Positions 8,394-17,340 of a stretch of 64,000 bases of DNA are shown here, in pieces; position 1 is the stretch's first letter, and every line of letters starts with the position of its first letter. The notes beneath the pieces were generated by a model. That model saw only the letters and a program-made list of their open reading frames with translations, was not told where the DNA came from and searched no databases. Source of the stretch: Leisingera sp. M658. Its GTDB lineage: Bacteria; Pseudomonadota; Alphaproteobacteria; Rhodobacterales; Rhodobacteraceae. The translations under genes were made by a program, and so were the position numbers. The stretch lies in contig NZ_CP083546.1 of NCBI RefSeq assembly GCF_025144145.1, forward strand, positions 2,868,501 to 2,932,500. Reading direction: 5' to 3'.

Positions 8394-9296
8394 TCACAGG
8401 GCCAGAACAAGCACCAGGATCGATGCCACCAGCAGCGCCATGCCCGCCAGTTCGCGCGCGGTGACCTTCTCCTTGAAGAACAGCACCGAAGCCAAAAGCG
8501 ACAGCAGCAGCTCCACCTGCCCCACCGCCTTCACATAGGCGGCGTTCTGCAGCGTGAAGGCCCAGAACCAGCAGAACGAGCCGCCCATGCTGGTCAGCCC
8601 CACCCAGACCGCCACCCGGCGGGCGGCCCAGACCCGGGCAATCTCGCCCCGGTCCCGCACCCCTAGCCAGACAGCCATGAACAGCGTCTGCAAGCTGACC
8701 ACCGCCGCCAAGGTCACTCCGGCGCGAAAAACCGGTTCCAAATCACCCAGCTGCAACGACGCCCCGCGATAGCTGACGGCGGAAAAGGCAAACAGCACCC
8801 CCGATCCCAGCCCCAGCTGTGCGGCGCGGTTGGTCAGATGGTGCCACCAGGCGCCTGTTGCGTCCGGCGCCCGGGACAGAACCAGCACCGCCGCCAGTCC
8901 GATCAGGATCGCCGCCCAGCCGCCAAGGCTGACCGGATCGCCCAGAACTGCCAGCCCAACAATGGCGGTTTGGATGACTTCGGTTTTCTTGAAGGTGATG
9001 CCAACCGCAAAATTGCGCTGCTTGAACAGGGCAACCACACAGACCGTCGCCAGGATCTGCGCGGTGCCGCCAATGGCGGCAAACATCCAGAAGGCGGGCG
9101 GCAGGGCTGGCAAGGACCGGCCCGAAACGGCCAGATACACCGCCAGCCCCGCCAGGATGAATGGCGCGGAATAGACAAACCGGGCGAAGGTGGCTCCGCC
9201 CGGCGACAGCGTCACGCTGCTCAGGACCTTCTGCAGCATGAACCGCACGGTCTGAAAGGAGGCAGCGGCGATGGAAACGGGGATCCAGGCTAACAT
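8394..9296 (-). CDS. EamA/DMT-family transporter
   Basis: The 300-residue integral membrane protein has about ten hydrophobic segments in two halves, the drug/metabolite transporter fold. A charged FKQRNFAVGITFKKTE loop lies between segments 3 and 4, and the C-terminal half repeats the pattern. It probably exports a metabolite from the cytoplasm; the substrate is unknown. It is leftward, 18 bases after the desaturase gene, so it may be the third gene of a DUF2061-desaturase-EamA unit. Confidence 0.8.
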   Translation of the reverse strand: MLAWIPVSIAAASFQTVRFMLQKVLSSVTLSPGGATFARFVYSAPFILAGLAVYLAVSGRSLPALPPAFWMFAAIGGTAQILATVCVVALFKQRNFAVGITFKKTEVIQTAIVGLAVLGDPVSLGGWAAILIGLAAVLVLSRAPDATGAWWHHLTNRAAQLGLGSGVLFAFSAVSYRGASLQLGDLEPVFRAGVTLAAVVSLQTLFMAVWLGVRDRGEIARVWAARRVAVWVGLTSMGGSFCWFWAFTLQNAAYVKAVGQVELLLSLLASVLFFKEKVTARELAGMALLVASILVLVLAL

Positions 9297-9314
9297 GCTC
9301 CCGCTTATGCGCGC

Positions 9315-10229
9315 TTATTCCCCCTGCTGCCAGAGCGGATGCGGCACCGGGTCCTTGGCCCGCAGCAGGTAGTTGCGGAAAATCTGCAGGTAGTTGCGGT
9401 AGACATAGCCGTCATTGGCGGCCAGGAACTCCGCCCGGCGGGTGCGGTAAAGGCGCGGCAGCGCATGCCAGGGAACGCCGGGGTGCATGTGATGCACCAC
9501 ATGCAGATTGTTGTTCAGGAACAGAAAGGCCAGCGGCCCATTGTCTTCGATCACCACAGTGCGGCCTTGGGCGGTGTCATGCGCCCGGTGCTCCAGATAG
9601 GTGCGGATCTTGAGGATGGCGAGACCCAGATAGGCCCCCAGCACCGCCGCCCACAGCGGCGCCGGCGATTGCAGCACCACCCAGATCACCGGCACCAGCC
9701 CCAGGACATGCAGAACCCAGTCGCGGGCAATCCCCGGTGCGCCCCTGCGTGCCAGCCGCCAGTCGCCCGCCATGAAGCAAACCTGCCCCATCAGCGGCCC
9801 CAGCACCACCCGGCCCAAAAGCGTGTTGTTGATCCGCAGCAGCACCTTGCGCCAGCCGGGCAGCCGGGCCCAGACCGCCGGATCCTGAAAATTGCTTTCC
9901 GGATCATCATAGGGGTCAGTCAGCGCCTCGTCCTCGTGATGCGCCAGATGGGTGTCGCGAAAGCGGCCGTAAGGGATCGCCATGCTGAGCGGAAAGAACA
10001 TCAAAGCCTCGTTCAGCCAGCGGCTGCGGAACGGGTGCCCGTGCAGCGCCTCATGGGTCAGCGAGGAATGCAGCGCCGCCATCACACCCAGCACCAGCAC
10101 GGTCAGCACCAGGCTGACACCCGGCAGCAGCCACAGCGCTGCCAGCCAGCCGCCGTGGCAGGCCAGGATCAGCGCCAGTGTGCTCCACTCAACGCCGCGC
10201 GGCATGTAGTCCCGGCATCCTTCAGACAT
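9315..10229 (-). CDS. Fatty acid desaturase-family membrane protein
   Basis: The 304-residue di-iron membrane enzyme has His boxes HEALHG (about residue 59), HLAHHED (about 94) and HVVHHMHP (about 243). Three to four membrane segments separate them. The family includes acyl-lipid desaturases and beta-carotene hydroxylase/ketolase-like enzymes, so the reaction is O2-dependent desaturation or hydroxylation of a lipid-like substrate. It overlaps the upstream DUF2061 gene by 8 bases. Confidence 0.8.
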   Translation of the reverse strand: MSEGCRDYMPRGVEWSTLALILACHGGWLAALWLLPGVSLVLTVLVLGVMAALHSSLTHEALHGHPFRSRWLNEALMFFPLSMAIPYGRFRDTHLAHHEDEALTDPYDDPESNFQDPAVWARLPGWRKVLLRINNTLLGRVVLGPLMGQVCFMAGDWRLARRGAPGIARDWVLHVLGLVPVIWVVLQSPAPLWAAVLGAYLGLAILKIRTYLEHRAHDTAQGRTVVIEDNGPLAFLFLNNNLHVVHHMHPGVPWHALPRLYRTRRAEFLAANDGYVYRNYLQIFRNYLLRAKDPVPHPLWQQGE

Positions 10230-10428
10230 GGCTGCGTCCCCATTGGATCTTCGACCAGGCGCGCTCGTAGATCAGATAGACAGTGAAGCCAATGGCCGTA
10301 TTGACCAGCGCCATCATTCCGCCCGCCTTGACCGACCCGGTCACGATCAGCCCCACCAGTGTCATCATCACCAGCCCCAGGATGTTCCAAATCACCGCCT
10401 TCACAATTGAACGCCTGTGCGTTTCCAT
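10222..10428 (-). CDS. DUF2061 family small membrane protein
   Basis: The 68-residue protein has two membrane segments (about 9-30 and 36-54) and the family-like RSIVKAVIWNILG start and AIGFTVYLIYERAW end. The ATG at 10428 has AGGAGG 7 bases upstream. It overlaps the desaturase gene, so the two are translationally linked. Function of the family is unknown. Confidence 0.8.
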   Translation of the reverse strand: METHRRSIVKAVIWNILGLVMMTLVGLIVTGSVKAGGMMALVNTAIGFTVYLIYERAWSKIQWGRSHV

Positions 10429-10542
10429 TCTGCCTCCTGCTGTTTTCCGATAAGTGCTTGTTTCCAAACTACCCCGGACCGCAGCTGTGCAGAATTCCGA
10501 ATGCGGTTAACAAAATCCAGCAGATGTGATAATTTCAAACAT

Positions 10543-11406
10543 ATGATAGAAAATATCGACAAACGGGTGCGGGCCGCACAGTTCCGGCAAAGACTGAACC
10601 GGGCGCTCCGCGACAGCGGCCTCAGCCAAAGCGCCCTGGCCCGCGCCGTTGGCGTCGACCGCTCAACCATATCGCAGCTTTTGACGGACGAGGGCGCGCG
10701 GCTGCCGAACGCCCATGTGGTCGGCGCCTGCGCAGGCGCCCTTGGGGTCTCTGCCGACTGGCTCCTCAGCCTCTCGGACCGGCCCGAAAGTGCGGCGGAA
10801 CTGCTGGCCTCCAGCCTCAGCCTCAGCGAGGCCCCCCGCGCGCTGGTGGATGAGCGGATCTTTGAATGGCACCAGGAGGCGCTCGGCTACAAGATCCGCC
10901 ATGTGCCCGCCGCCCTGCCCGATATGCTGAAAACCCGCGCGTTGCTGGAATGGGAATACGCGCCGCATCTGGGCCGCACCGCCGATCAGGCCATCGGCGC
11001 CTCCGAGGACCGGCTCACCTGGATGCGCCAGTCGCCTTCGGACTATGAAATCGCCATGCCGCTCTATGAGCTCGACAGTTTTGCCCATGGCGTAGGATAC
11101 TACGAAGGCCTGCCGCTGGCGATCCGGCTGGAACAGCTGCAGCAATTCGAGCGCCTCTGCGAGCAGCTCTACCCCCGCCTGCGCATCTACCTGTTTGATG
11201 CCAAGCGGCTTTATTCGGCACCGGTTACGCTCTTCGGCCCGCTTCTATGCGTGTTCTATGCCGGCACGCATTATCTGGCCTTTCGCGACAAAGAGCGGAT
11301 CGCAACCTTCACCAGTCATTTCGACAATCTGGTCCGCGAGGCGGACATTACAGCGCGGCAATTGCCAGGGCGGCTCCGGGCGCTGCGGGCGGCAATCAGC
11401 GGCTAG
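10543..11406 (+). CDS. XRE-type helix-turn-helix transcriptional regulator
   Basis: The 287-residue protein has an N-terminal HTH (about residues 12-70, with LSQSALARAVGVDRSTISQL and a second helix set LGVSADWLLSL) and a roughly 200-residue C-terminal domain of no known function. The start ATG at 10543 was chosen because it begins just before the HTH; an ATG at 10501 would add 14 residues. It is divergent from DUF2061/desaturase and may regulate them. No operator could be assigned. Confidence 0.75.
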   Translation: MIENIDKRVRAAQFRQRLNRALRDSGLSQSALARAVGVDRSTISQLLTDEGARLPNAHVVGACAGALGVSADWLLSLSDRPESAAELLASSLSLSEAPRALVDERIFEWHQEALGYKIRHVPAALPDMLKTRALLEWEYAPHLGRTADQAIGASEDRLTWMRQSPSDYEIAMPLYELDSFAHGVGYYEGLPLAIRLEQLQQFERLCEQLYPRLRIYLFDAKRLYSAPVTLFGPLLCVFYAGTHYLAFRDKERIATFTSHFDNLVREADITARQLPGRLRALRAAISG

Positions 11407-11433
11407 CAAGCGCTTCACAGCCGGCCCGGCCAA

Positions 11434-11520
11434 AGGCCGGGCTGCGCCCCGCAGGGGCGCCCAGGCTCAAGATGCGCCAGCATCTTGAGCCACCAGCAGC
11501 CCGCGCCCCGCCAGGGGCGC
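11434..11520. repeat. Cluster of three intergenic hairpins (palindromic repeat)
   Basis: Three perfect stems lie in a row between convergent genes: GCGCCCC/GGGGCGC (11444-11460), GGCTCAAGATGC/GCATCTTGAGCC (11464-11491, 4-base loop) and GCGCCCC/GGGGCGC again (11503-11520). The leading 16 bases (11434-11449) recur exactly at 39360-39375. It may end transcription from both sides, but there is no T-run. Confidence 0.7.
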
Positions 11521-11523
11521 GCC

Positions 11524-12297
11524 TCACAGTTTCGGATCCGGGTTCTCGGTATGGCCGTCCACCGCGATCACCTGCCCCGACACCAGCCGCGCCGCTTCCG
11601 AGCCGAGAAACACCGCCATATTGGCAATGTCCCGCGCCTCGACAAAGGACCGCATTGAGGTGCCAGAGGCATAGCCATCATAGACCTGATCGCGGGTCAT
11701 GCCCTTGGCCGCCGCCTCGCGCTCCAGCACGCCCTCCATCCGCGGGCCTTCCACTGCGCCGGGGCAGATTACATTGGCACGGATGCCAAAAGGGCCAAGC
11801 TCCATCGCCAAGGTCTTCATCAGCCCGATCACCGCCCATTTCGCCGAAGCATACGGCGCCCGGTTGGGATAGCCGTACAGCCCAGCGGTCGAAGACGTCA
11901 CGATGATCGACCCGGCCCTCGCTGCCTTCATCAAAGGCGCCGCATATTTCGCCGCCAGAAAGCAGCCCTCCAGGTTGACGCTGACGCATTTGCGCCAATC
12001 CTCCAGCGCGATATCCTCGATCAGCGCGGTCGGCCCGGCAACACCTGCATTGGCGCACAGCACATCCAGCCCGCCCCACTCCCCGGTGATCTCTTCAAAC
12101 AGCGCCTTGACCCCGGCCTCGTCGGTGGCATCCACCGCCGTTGCCCTCCAGCCCGCCGGGAGATCCGACAGGCTGACCGCACTGACATCCGTGACCCAAA
12201 CCTGATGCCCGGCAGCGGCAAAGCCCTCGGCCATGGCCCGGCCGATGCCGGAGCCGCCGGCCGTGACCAGAACCCGGCTCACCCGGTCCGGACTCAT
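11524..12297 (-). CDS. Short-chain dehydrogenase/reductase in the carnitine locus
   Basis: The 257-residue classical SDR has a TAGGSGIGRA nucleotide-binding turn at about residues 12-21, NAG at about 84, the catalytic Ser in SSTAG and YASAK at about 149-153. It overlaps the carnitine dehydrogenase gene by 4 bases and is the last gene of the leftward carnitine unit. Since the BKACE step releases acetoacetate, a 3-hydroxybutyrate dehydrogenase-type role would fit, but the substrate is inference. Confidence 0.8.
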   Translation of the reverse strand: MSPDRVSRVLVTAGGSGIGRAMAEGFAAAGHQVWVTDVSAVSLSDLPAGWRATAVDATDEAGVKALFEEITGEWGGLDVLCANAGVAGPTALIEDIALEDWRKCVSVNLEGCFLAAKYAAPLMKAARAGSIIVTSSTAGLYGYPNRAPYASAKWAVIGLMKTLAMELGPFGIRANVICPGAVEGPRMEGVLEREAAAKGMTRDQVYDGYASGTSMRSFVEARDIANMAVFLGSEAARLVSGQVIAVDGHTENPDPKL

Positions 12298-13766
12298 CTC
12301 GGCGCTCCAATCGCGCGGCCCAGCCCCTCTGGCGCGGGCAAGACGGCGTGCGCCTCAGCCAGTTTCGCCAGATTGGCCTCGATATGCGCCGCAGGCGGGG
12401 CCGAGCGGCGGGTCGCAAGATCCACATGCAGCAGCATATGCTCCCCGGTCGCCAGCAGCCGTTCACCGGAATACATCTCGTGCCACAGATGCATTTTCTT
12501 GCCCGCGCCCATGATCACCCGCGTCCGCACCTGGATCGGATCTCCCGCATGCACCTCGTCGATGTGGCGGATATGGGTTTCGGCGGTGAAATAGCTGCCG
12601 CCGTTGGCGATATACTCCGCATCGCAGCCGATGATCATCATCAGCCGGTCGGTGGACTGGGCGAAGGCATCCAAATACCGGCTCTCGGTCATATGGCCGT
12701 TGTAGTCGGTCCAATCCAGCGGCACCACGCGGCTTTGGGTCAGCACCGGCTGGCTCAGGTCCTCAAGATCCGCAACCAAGCTTACCAGCCCGGCTTCGCC
12801 CTCACGCCCCTTGTCATGGGCATTCTGCAGCGCCCCCGCACCCCAGTCGTTGTTGCCAAGGGCCCGCATCATGCCGACCAGATTGTCGTCGCGGATCTGC
12901 TCCATCTTGCGGATCGGCAGATGGCCGGATTGCGCATCCGACTGGCCTGCGATCAGATCCACCAGCTCGTCATTGAACTCAGGCACATCCATCAGCTTGG
13001 TCCAGGGCCACGACAGGCAAGGGCCGAACTGCGCCATGAAATGCTTCATGCCCGCTTCGCCGCCCGCAACGCGGTAAGTGTCAAACAGCCCCATCTGCGC
13101 CCAGCGGATGCCAAAGCCGTAGCGGATGGCATTGTCGATCTCCTCGGTGGTGGCAATGCCGTCCTTGACCAGCCACAGCGCCTCGCGCCAGACCGCCTCC
13201 AGGAACCGGTCCGCCACATGCGCGTCGATTTCCTTTTTCAGATGCAGCGGGTACATGCCCAGCCCCGAGATGATCTCCTTGGCCCGTTCAATCACACCTG
13301 CCGGATTGGCCGCCGTTGTAACCAGTTCCACCAGCGGCAGCAGGTAGACCGGGTTGAAGGGATGCGTCACCACGATCTGCCCCGGCGCTTCGCGCCCGTC
13401 CTGCAATTGCGACGGCTTGAAGCCGGAAGTCGAAGAGCCGATCACAGCATCCGGCGCGCAAAAAGCCTGCAACTGCGCATAGACCTTCTGCTTCAGATCC
13501 AGCCGCTCCGGCACGCTCTCCTGAACCCACTCCGCGCCGTCCACGGCTTCGGCAATGGTCTCGTGGAACGTCAGGCTGCCCTCTGCCGGCAGTGCCACAT
13601 TGCCCAGACCGGGCAAGGAGCGCCGCGCATTGCCCAGCACTTCGCTGATCTTGCGCTCTGCTTCCGGGTCCGGGTCAAAGACCCGCACATCCCAGCCGTT
13701 CAGAAGGAACCGCGCGGCCCAGCCGCCGCCGATTACGCCGCCGCCAATGATTGCTGCTGTTTTCAT
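12294..13766 (-). CDS. L-carnitine 3-dehydrogenase fused to a betainyl-CoA thioesterase-like domain
   Basis: The 490-residue protein has an N-terminal NAD-binding half (GGGVIGGGW at about 8-16) and a 3-hydroxyacyl-CoA dehydrogenase-like C-domain to about residue 320. A hotdog thioesterase domain follows from about 340, with DWTDYNGHM near 350. This fused form is known for alphaproteobacterial carnitine dehydrogenases. The first half oxidises L-carnitine to 3-dehydrocarnitine with NAD+; the second should hydrolyse betainyl-CoA to glycine betaine. The ATG at 13766 places the Rossmann strand directly at the N-terminus. It lies between BKACE and the SDR. Confidence 0.85.
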   Translation of the reverse strand: MKTAAIIGGGVIGGGWAARFLLNGWDVRVFDPDPEAERKISEVLGNARRSLPGLGNVALPAEGSLTFHETIAEAVDGAEWVQESVPERLDLKQKVYAQLQAFCAPDAVIGSSTSGFKPSQLQDGREAPGQIVVTHPFNPVYLLPLVELVTTAANPAGVIERAKEIISGLGMYPLHLKKEIDAHVADRFLEAVWREALWLVKDGIATTEEIDNAIRYGFGIRWAQMGLFDTYRVAGGEAGMKHFMAQFGPCLSWPWTKLMDVPEFNDELVDLIAGQSDAQSGHLPIRKMEQIRDDNLVGMMRALGNNDWGAGALQNAHDKGREGEAGLVSLVADLEDLSQPVLTQSRVVPLDWTDYNGHMTESRYLDAFAQSTDRLMMIIGCDAEYIANGGSYFTAETHIRHIDEVHAGDPIQVRTRVIMGAGKKMHLWHEMYSGERLLATGEHMLLHVDLATRRSAPPAAHIEANLAKLAEAHAVLPAPEGLGRAIGAPR

Positions 13767-13803
13767 CTGCTTCCCTTTGAGAGCCGCCCGGCTCTTCTTC
13801 TGG

Positions 13804-13840
13804 CCCAAAATATCCTGGGGGCTTGGGGGCCAGCCCCCAA
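13804..13840. repeat. Intergenic element with CCCAAAATATCC motif and hairpin
   Basis: A CCCAAAATATCC motif (13804-13815) is followed by a perfect 8-bp stem TTGGGGGC/GCCCCCAA (13823-13840, 2-base spacer). From memory, this kind of CCAAAATATCC plus GC hairpin unit is common between Rhodobacterales genes. It sits between BKACE and the carnitine dehydrogenase gene. Confidence 0.5.
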
Positions 13841-13873
13841 TTCCTCCAATTCAACAAAACCGCTGGTCGCCGC

Positions 13874-14791
13874 TTACAGCGCCGCCGGCGCGCGCTTGGT
13901 CAGCCCCAGCTTCTCGCGCACCTCCGCCGGGCCCATCAGCTTGCTGCCCATATTCTCGATGATGGTGCCAGCCCGCTCCACCAGCTGCCAGTTCTCCGCC
14001 AGCTGACCCTTACCGAGCCACAGATTGTCCTCCAGCCCGACCCGCACATTGCCGCCCGCCAGAACTGACGCCGCCACATAGGCCATCTGATCCCGCCCCA
14101 AGGAGAACGCCGACCAGTTCCAATCGCCGGGCACATTATTGACCATCGCCATGAAGGTATTCAGATCATTCGGCGCCCCCCACGGCACCCCCATGCACAG
14201 CTGCACCAGGGCGGGGCTGTCCAGAATACCCTCCTTCACCAGTTCCTTGGCAAACCACAGATGGCCGGTGTCAAAGGCCTCGATCTCGGGCTTCACCCCC
14301 AGATCGGTCATCATCTGCCCCATTGCCCGCAGCATGCCGGGCGTGTTGGTCATCACGTAATCGGCTTCGGCAAAGTTCATGGTGCCGCAATCCAGCGTGC
14401 AGATCTCCGGCAGGCATTCCGCCACATGCGCCATCCGCTCGGTGGCGCCAACCATATCGGTGCCGGCCGGGTTCACCGGCAGCGGATTTTCAGTATCGCC
14501 GAACACCATATCCCCGCCCATACCGGCGGTGAGGTTCAGCACCATATCGACCTCAGCATCGCGGATCCGATCGGTGACTTCGCGGTACAGCGCCAGATCA
14601 CGGCTCGGCGCGCCGGTCTCCGGATCGCGCACATGGCAATGCACCACGGCGGCCCCGGCCTTGGCCGCGGCAATGGCGCTGTCGGCGATCTGCGCAGGCG
14701 AACGCGGCACATGCGGGCTGCGGTCCTGGGTGCCGCCAGAGCCGGTCACGGCACAGGTGATAAAGACGTCCCGGTTCATTTCCAGAGGCAT
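13874..14791 (-). CDS. Beta-keto acid cleavage enzyme (BKACE, DUF849), probable dehydrocarnitine cleavage enzyme
   Basis: The 305-residue TIM-barrel enzyme shows the BKACE zinc-binding HCHVRD (about residues 46-51), EAFDTGHL (about 166) and the conserved C-terminal GNVRVGLEDN segment. The family condenses a beta-keto acid with acetyl-CoA, giving acetoacetate and a new CoA ester. Next to carnitine dehydrogenase and a CdhR-like regulator, 3-dehydrocarnitine is the likely substrate, giving betainyl-CoA. The start ATG at 14791 has GAAGGGAAAAG upstream. It is divergent from the regulator at 14925. Confidence 0.85.
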   Translation of the reverse strand: MPLEMNRDVFITCAVTGSGGTQDRSPHVPRSPAQIADSAIAAAKAGAAVVHCHVRDPETGAPSRDLALYREVTDRIRDAEVDMVLNLTAGMGGDMVFGDTENPLPVNPAGTDMVGATERMAHVAECLPEICTLDCGTMNFAEADYVMTNTPGMLRAMGQMMTDLGVKPEIEAFDTGHLWFAKELVKEGILDSPALVQLCMGVPWGAPNDLNTFMAMVNNVPGDWNWSAFSLGRDQMAYVAASVLAGGNVRVGLEDNLWLGKGQLAENWQLVERAGTIIENMGSKLMGPAEVREKLGLTKRAPAAL

Positions 14792-14924
14792 TTTGCTTTT
14801 CCCTTCAATGTACAGGGTTTTGCCGCGGGTTATCCCCAGGCTCTTCCCCAGATTCTGATTTGCGCTAAGGGCAACCTTGCCGCAGCCTTTGGGCCTGAAC
14901 TTTACACCAGGCGAATCGAAGTTG
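14792..14924. promoter_or_regulatory. Divergent promoter region of the carnitine locus
   Basis: The 133-base gap between BKACE (leftward) and the CdhR-like gene (rightward) must hold both promoters. A small palindrome GGCAA-CC-TTGCC lies at 14870-14881 and could be an operator. There is no clear -35/-10 pair, so this is a location call only. Confidence 0.4.
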
Positions 14925-15908
14925 ATGAAATCCGCAAAAAACATCCTGCAGCCCGAGCATCAGCCGCTGAAAACCGCGGTGCTGGTCTTGGATGAATGCA
15001 ACACCCTGTCCTTTGCGGCTGCCGTTGACCCGATGCGCGCCGCCAACCGGCTGGCCGGGCGCGCGGCCTTTGACTGGGATTATGTCAGCGCCACGAACGA
15101 GCCGCCGATGCTGACCAGCGGTCTCACCGTGCCCAGCTTTCCACTGGCCCGGCTGCAGGGCTGCGAGCTGCTGATCGTTGTGGCGGGCTTTCAGCTGGCG
15201 CGCCACGCCACCCCCAGCCTGCTGGCAGGCCTGCGCCGCATCGCCGCCACCGGCGCCACCATTGCAGGCATCGACGGCGGCCCCTGGCTGATGGCCGAGG
15301 CCGGGCTGCTGGACGGCCATCCTGCCACCAACCACTGGGAGGATCTGGAAAACTTCGCCAGCCGCTTCCCCGAGGTTGACGTCCGCAATGACCGTTTCAC
15401 CGTCTCCGAAGCCCGCCTGACCTCCGGCGGCGCCACCCCCGCGATTGAGATGATGCTGCACATCATCGGCGCCCGCCACGGTGCCGGCTTTGCCGCCCGC
15501 GTCGCCGGGCTGTTCCTTTACGATGGCCCCGCCGCAGAACCGCGGCCGCAAAGCCGCCTGGGCGGCCACAAGCACAATGCGCTCACAGCCAAGGCCAACG
15601 CGCTGATGGAGGCCGCATTGGACGAACCGCTGCCGCTCAGCGCCCTTGCCGAGACCCTTGGCACCAGCCCGCGCAGCCTGCAGCAGCAGTTCCGCCTGCG
15701 GCTCAACACCACGCCGCAGGACCACTACCTGCAGCTGCGCCTCGCCGAAGCCCGCCGTCTGGTCACCGACACCGACCTGCCGCTGATGGAGGTGGCCATC
15801 GCCACCGGCTTCACCTCGCAATCCAGCTTTGCCCGCGCCTTCCGCACGGCCCACGGCACCTCTGCCCGCGATTTGCGCCAGGAACAGGCAAGGCCTACAG
15901 CGCACTGA
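14925..15908 (+). CDS. GlxA/CdhR-type AraC-family regulator (carnitine catabolism activator)
   Basis: The 327-residue protein has an N-terminal class I glutamine amidotransferase-like sensor domain (about 10-195) and a C-terminal AraC HTH domain (about 220-320, with PLSALAETLGTSPRSLQQQF and a second helix set ATGFTSQSSFARAF). It belongs to the GlxA family that includes the carnitine regulator CdhR. It is divergent from the BKACE gene and is the likely local activator. The ATG at 14925 is chosen over upstream in-frame starts because the sensor domain starts near it. Confidence 0.85.
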   Translation: MKSAKNILQPEHQPLKTAVLVLDECNTLSFAAAVDPMRAANRLAGRAAFDWDYVSATNEPPMLTSGLTVPSFPLARLQGCELLIVVAGFQLARHATPSLLAGLRRIAATGATIAGIDGGPWLMAEAGLLDGHPATNHWEDLENFASRFPEVDVRNDRFTVSEARLTSGGATPAIEMMLHIIGARHGAGFAARVAGLFLYDGPAAEPRPQSRLGGHKHNALTAKANALMEAALDEPLPLSALAETLGTSPRSLQQQFRLRLNTTPQDHYLQLRLAEARRLVTDTDLPLMEVAIATGFTSQSSFARAFRTAHGTSARDLRQEQARPTAH

Positions 15909-16025
15909 CCGGCAGCCCGGCCTCGCGGGTCCAGGGCCGCGCAGCACCGTTCACTCTTGACGCGCAATTCTTGAATACAATTGCAATGGCGTTTCAGGGC
16001 ATGGGCGCCGCCCGTTCGGCCCTGA

Positions 16026-16044
16026 AACCGTCCCCCGGACGGTT
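16026..16044. repeat. Intergenic hairpin between convergent genes
   Basis: An 8-bp perfect stem AACCGTCC/GGACGGTT with a 3-base loop lies in the 266-base gap between the CdhR-like gene and the aldo/keto reductase. It may act as a terminator, but no T-run follows. Nothing else was recognised in this gap. Confidence 0.45.
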
Positions 16045-16174
16045 CCCCCGACGGGCCTCACCCCTAAAACGCCTCTCAGCGGACCTCCTGCGCTGCGCAG
16101 CAGCGCCCGGCCCAACCGGCCAAGGGCATGTCAATGCCCGCAGACCGGGCGGGAGCCCCTGCCCGATGCGCCGC

Positions 16175-17218
16175 TCAAAACGGCATCGGATGCGCCCGGT
16201 GCGCGGCATTGATTTCGTCCAGCACGTCCTGGCTCAGCTCCAGTTCCACCGATTTCAACGCATGCTCCAGCTGCGGCAGACGCGTGGCGCCAAAGATCGC
16301 CGAAGCCATGAACGGCCGTGTGCGGCACCAGGCCAGCGCCATATGCACAGGATCCAGCCCGTGCCGCTTGGCGATCTCCAGATAGGCCGCCACAGCGCCA
16401 TAGACCCGCGGCGAATGCCGCCCGCCCAGTTCCGGATTGATGGCTTTGCGCGAGCCTTCGGGCACCGCCCCGTCCTGATACTTGCCGGTCAGCAGCCCGG
16501 TGCCCAGCGGCGAAAACGCCATCAGCCCCACGTCTTCATTGACGCTCAGCTCTGCCAGATCGGTGTCATACAACCGGCAGACCAGTGAGTATTCATTCTG
16601 GATTGAGGCCACCCGCGGCCCGCCGCGCGCTTCTGCGATGCGCAGCCATTGCGCGGTGCCCCAGGCGCTCTCGTTCGACAGGCCAAAGGCGCGGATGGTG
16701 CCGCGCTCCACCTCGCGCTGCAGCGCCTCCAGGCAATCCTCCATATGGGCCAGCGTCTCTTCCCGGTTCTGGGAGGACGGATCATAGCTCCAGTTCTGCC
16801 GGAACATGTAACTGCCCCGGTTCGGCCAGTGGAACTGATAGAGGTCGATGTAATCGGTCTTGAGCCGCTTCAGCGACGCTTCAATTGCGGGCGCAATAGT
16901 CCTGGACGAAATCGGCGCCCCGTCCCGCACATGCTGCATCCCCGCGCCGGAATGCTTGGTGGCCAGGATGTACTCGCCCCGCCGCCCGGTCTGCGCATTC
17001 CAATTGCCGATGATCCGCTCGCTGTTGCCCAGGGTCTCCGCACTTACCGGGTTCACCGGATACATCTCGGCGGTATCGACAAAGTTCACGCCGCCCTCCA
17101 GCGCCCGGCCGATCTGCGCATGGGCCTCGGCCTCCGGCGTCTGGGTGCCGAAGGTCATCGTGCCCAGGCACAGTTCGGACACCATCATGCCGGTGCGTCC
17201 CAATGGGTTCAGTTTCAT
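16175..17218 (-). CDS. Aldo/keto reductase (Tas-like)
   Basis: The 347-residue TIM-barrel oxidoreductase has LGTMTFG (about 18-24), the catalytic Tyr in DTAEMYP (about 48-54), a catalytic His in QFHWPN and a C-terminal NADPH-binding segment near SAIFGATRLPQLE. It resembles the Tas/YghZ branch of family members with a long loop after the catalytic His. The substrate is unknown. It stands alone, divergent from the rhodanese gene. Confidence 0.85.
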   Translation of the reverse strand: MKLNPLGRTGMMVSELCLGTMTFGTQTPEAEAHAQIGRALEGGVNFVDTAEMYPVNPVSAETLGNSERIIGNWNAQTGRRGEYILATKHSGAGMQHVRDGAPISSRTIAPAIEASLKRLKTDYIDLYQFHWPNRGSYMFRQNWSYDPSSQNREETLAHMEDCLEALQREVERGTIRAFGLSNESAWGTAQWLRIAEARGGPRVASIQNEYSLVCRLYDTDLAELSVNEDVGLMAFSPLGTGLLTGKYQDGAVPEGSRKAINPELGGRHSPRVYGAVAAYLEIAKRHGLDPVHMALAWCRTRPFMASAIFGATRLPQLEHALKSVELELSQDVLDEINAAHRAHPMPF

Positions 17219-17340
17219 GCCGCGCGCTCCCCTGTCCTGGATTTGCCTGCGACCCTAAGGCCCTGCCCGGGAAGTGCAAGCCGCTTGCACATAGGCGGCA
17301 AACCGGCCAGCCTCTGTGCAACTTAAGGAAAGGATACCCG

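Noticed and set aside
12348-14006. A 552-residue open frame antisense to the carnitine dehydrogenase
   Set aside because: No family features; the opposite strand encodes well-conserved domains and co-directional neighbours.
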